DNA of 8,968 bases from Clostridiales bacterium (GTDB lineage: Bacteria > Bacillota > Clostridia > Lachnospirales > Lachnospiraceae). Each line of letters starts with the position of its first letter. The first letter of the stretch is position 1. The stretch lies in assembly GCA_019416265.1 (NCBI GenBank), contig DXXQ01000054.1, forward strand, positions 1-8,968, written 5' to 3'. The notes under the pieces are model-generated. The model saw nothing but the letters and a program-made list of their open reading frames with translations. It ran no database searches and was not told where the DNA came from. The translations under genes and the position numbers were made by a program. Of the stretch, positions 7,103 to 8,968 are shown piece after piece.

Positions 7103-8968
7103 ATGATTGGAAAGAGTGTTCCAAGAGTAGACGCTTATGAAAAAGTAACCGGGCGCGCAAAATTTACAGACGATTACGCACCGGCAAACTGCCTGATCGC
7201 GAAAGTGTATCACGCAACAATCGGAAATGGAAAGGTGAAATCCATTGACACCAGCGCAGCAGAGGCTCTGGACGGCGTAGTAAAAGTCGTAACTTTTAAG
7301 GACGTACCGAATCATTGTTATCCCACACCAGGACATCCCTGGTCCGTGGAACCTGCACATCAGGATATTGCAGACCGCAACATCCTTACAGGCAGAATCC
7401 GTTATTACGGAGATGACATTGCAGCCGTTGTTGCAGAAGATGAAATTACAGCACAACGTGCCCTGCGGCTGATCAAAGTAGAATATGAAGAATATCCTGT
7501 AGAGACAAACGCCAGAAAATCCATGTGGGGAAGCAAGCCGCCGATCCATCTGGACAAAAAGGACAATGTCCTCAACCGTACCAACTTTTTTATCGGTAAT
7601 GTAGAAGAAGGTTTCAGGGAATCAGAGACTGTCCTGGAAGGTCATTACAAGACTCCTATGGTACAGCACTGTCATATCGAAAATCCGATTTCCTACGCAT
7701 ACATGGAAAAGGGCAGGATCGTAGTGGTGACATCCACACAGATCCCTCATATTGTAAAACGTGTCGTAGGCCAGGCTCTGGGTATTCCCTGGGGAAAGGT
7801 CCGTGTCATTAAGCCATATATCGGAGGCGGCTTCGGAAATAAACAGGATGTGCTTTATGAGCCGTTAAATGCTTTCCTTACCACCCAGGTAGGAGGAAGA
7901 CCTGTCAAACTGGATATTACAAGGGAGGAAACCTTCTGTAACACAAGAACCCGCCATTCTATTGAATATGACCTGAAAGCAGGTGTAGATAAAGATGGCC
8001 GTCTTCTTGCCAAAGATATGCTTGCAATCTCAAATCAGGGCGCTTACGCCTCTCACGGACATGCCATTGCAGCCAACGGACTTACTGCATGGAGACTGCA
8101 GTATGCCTGCCCAAATATAAAAGGCGAGGCCTATACTGTGTATACAAATGCCCCTGTAGCCGGCGCTATGCGTGCCTACGGAATCCCCCAGGCAGCCTTT
8201 GCCATTGAGTGCTTCATGGATGATATCGCAAGAAAGATCGACATGGATCCGCTGGAATTCCGACGCAGAAATCTGATCCAGGGATATTATGAGGATGCAT
8301 ATCTCAAACCAATTGCAGCCAACACAAACGGCATTTTCCAATGTCTGGAAAAAGGCGCCCAGGCAATCGGCTGGGAAGAAAAACGAAAAGAATATGCCAA
8401 CCAGACAGGAGATATCCGCCGTGGAGTCGGAATGTCTGTATTTTCCTATAAAACCGGTGTATGGCCTATTTCCCTGGAAATCTCAGGTGCACGAATGGTC
8501 CTGAATCAGGATGGAAGCATCCAGCTTCAGATTGGTGCAACAGAGATCGGACAGGGGGCAGATACGGTCTTCTCCCAGATGGCTGCTGAAACCTTACATA
8601 TGGATGTGGAAGACGTCCACATTGAAACCGTACAGGATACGGACACCACACCATTCGACACAGGCGCATATGCTTCCAGACAGTCCTTTGTCACAGGAAC
8701 TGCAGTACGCCAGTGTGCAGAGCTTATGAGAACTAAAATCCTTGATTATGCCAAAACACTTCTTCCGGAAGAGACAAGAGAATTAAGTCTTGACCATGGC
8801 TGGATTTACGCAGGAGAGGAACACGCCCTTTCTCTGGAAGCTCTTGCAATGGAAAGCTATTACAGTCTGAGCAATTCTTCCGCTATTACAGCTGAAATTT
8901 CCACTCAGGTTAAGAAAAATACCCTTGCCTCCGGCTGCTGCTTTGCAGAAGTAGAAGTGGATCTGAAG
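7103..8968 (+). CDS. xdhA: XdhA-type xanthine dehydrogenase molybdopterin subunit, 3' end cut off by window
   Basis: This encodes the substrate-oxidising molybdopterin subunit of a multi-subunit xanthine dehydrogenase. 622 codons are visible and the frame is still open at the window edge; E. coli XdhA has about 752 aa, so about 130-145 residues are missing, including the 'GEPP'-type catalytic Glu. The protein begins directly with the molybdopterin domain ('VPRVDAYEKVTGRAKFTDD') and has no Fe-S or FAD domain. Recognisable XdhA blocks are 'VQHCHIEN', 'TSTQIPHIVKRVVGQAL', GGGFGNKQ 241-248, AMRAYG 355-360 (R357), 'TEIGQGADTVFSQM' (E481, Q484), and 'DTDTTPFDTGAYASRQS'. The start is supported by AGGTGA (7092-7097), 5 bases before the ATG. 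It is a distant paralogue of the preceding xdh. Separate FAD (XdhB) and 2Fe-2S (XdhC) subunits would be expected nearby, probably downstream, but are not in view. Q248 replaces the Glu seen in the preceding enzyme. Confidence 0.92.
   Translation, partial: MIGKSVPRVDAYEKVTGRAKFTDDYAPANCLIAKVYHATIGNGKVKSIDTSAAEALDGVVKVVTFKDVPNHCYPTPGHPWSVEPAHQDIADRNILTGRIRYYGDDIAAVVAEDEITAQRALRLIKVEYEEYPVETNARKSMWGSKPPIHLDKKDNVLNRTNFFIGNVEEGFRESETVLEGHYKTPMVQHCHIENPISYAYMEKGRIVVVTSTQIPHIVKRVVGQALGIPWGKVRVIKPYIGGGFGNKQDVLYEPLNAFLTTQVGGRPVKLDITREETFCNTRTRHSIEYDLKAGVDKDGRLLAKDMLAISNQGAYASHGHAIAANGLTAWRLQYACPNIKGEAYTVYTNAPVAGAMRAYGIPQAAFAIECFMDDIARKIDMDPLEFRRRNLIQGYYEDAYLKPIAANTNGIFQCLEKGAQAIGWEEKRKEYANQTGDIRRGVGMSVFSYKTGVWPISLEISGARMVLNQDGSIQLQIGATEIGQGADTVFSQMAAETLHMDVEDVHIETVQDTDTTPFDTGAYASRQSFVTGTAVRQCAELMRTKILDYAKTLLPEETRELSLDHGWIYAGEEHALSLEALAMESYYSLSNSSAITAEISTQVKKNTLASGCCFAEVEVDLK

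Overview
The window is an internal slice of a purine-catabolism gene cluster, probably from an anaerobic gut-type Firmicute (Clostridia, Lachnospiraceae-like). Evidence for this origin is the strong AGGAGG-type ribosome sites, the A-rich codon use at moderate GC, and a fused iron-sulfur/molybdopterin hydroxylase of the 'selenium-dependent xanthine dehydrogenase' type. The genus is an inference. All four genes lie on the + strand, and the window cuts into the first and the last.

Layout. Positions 1-1281 hold the 3' part of ssnA, an amidohydrolase-superfamily hydrolase that lacks roughly 16-20 N-terminal residues. A 27-base gap with a strong Shine-Dalgarno follows. Positions 1309-4299 hold ygfK, a large flavin/iron-sulfur oxidoreductase resembling a circularly permuted dihydropyrimidine dehydrogenase. 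Positions 4300-4367 form a gap with a strong hairpin and a second small hairpin that covers the next ribosome site. Positions 4368-6923 hold the selenium-dependent xanthine dehydrogenase (one [2Fe-2S] domain fused to a molybdopterin domain, no FAD domain). Positions 6924-7102 form a structured gap with a long interrupted hairpin followed by TTTT, plus a short direct repeat. Positions 7103-8968 hold the first 622 codons of xdhA, a stand-alone xanthine dehydrogenase molybdopterin subunit still open at the window edge.

How they may work together. ygfK, ssnA and xdhD-type genes are neighbours in the E. coli selenate/purine region, and equivalent sets in gut anaerobes have been linked to anaerobic urate and purine breakdown. 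The two molybdenum hydroxylases would interconvert oxopurines. YgfK carries FAD, NAD(P)H and several Fe-S sites, so it could exchange electrons with the FAD-less xanthine dehydrogenase, or could itself reduce a purine ring as dihydropyrimidine dehydrogenase reduces uracil. SsnA would then hydrolyse a C-N bond of the product. The enzyme families are clear from sequence; this order of steps is inference.

I saw no tRNA, rRNA, CRISPR array, insertion sequence or attachment site. Nearly all the DNA is coding, so the non-coding interest lies in the two structured gaps.
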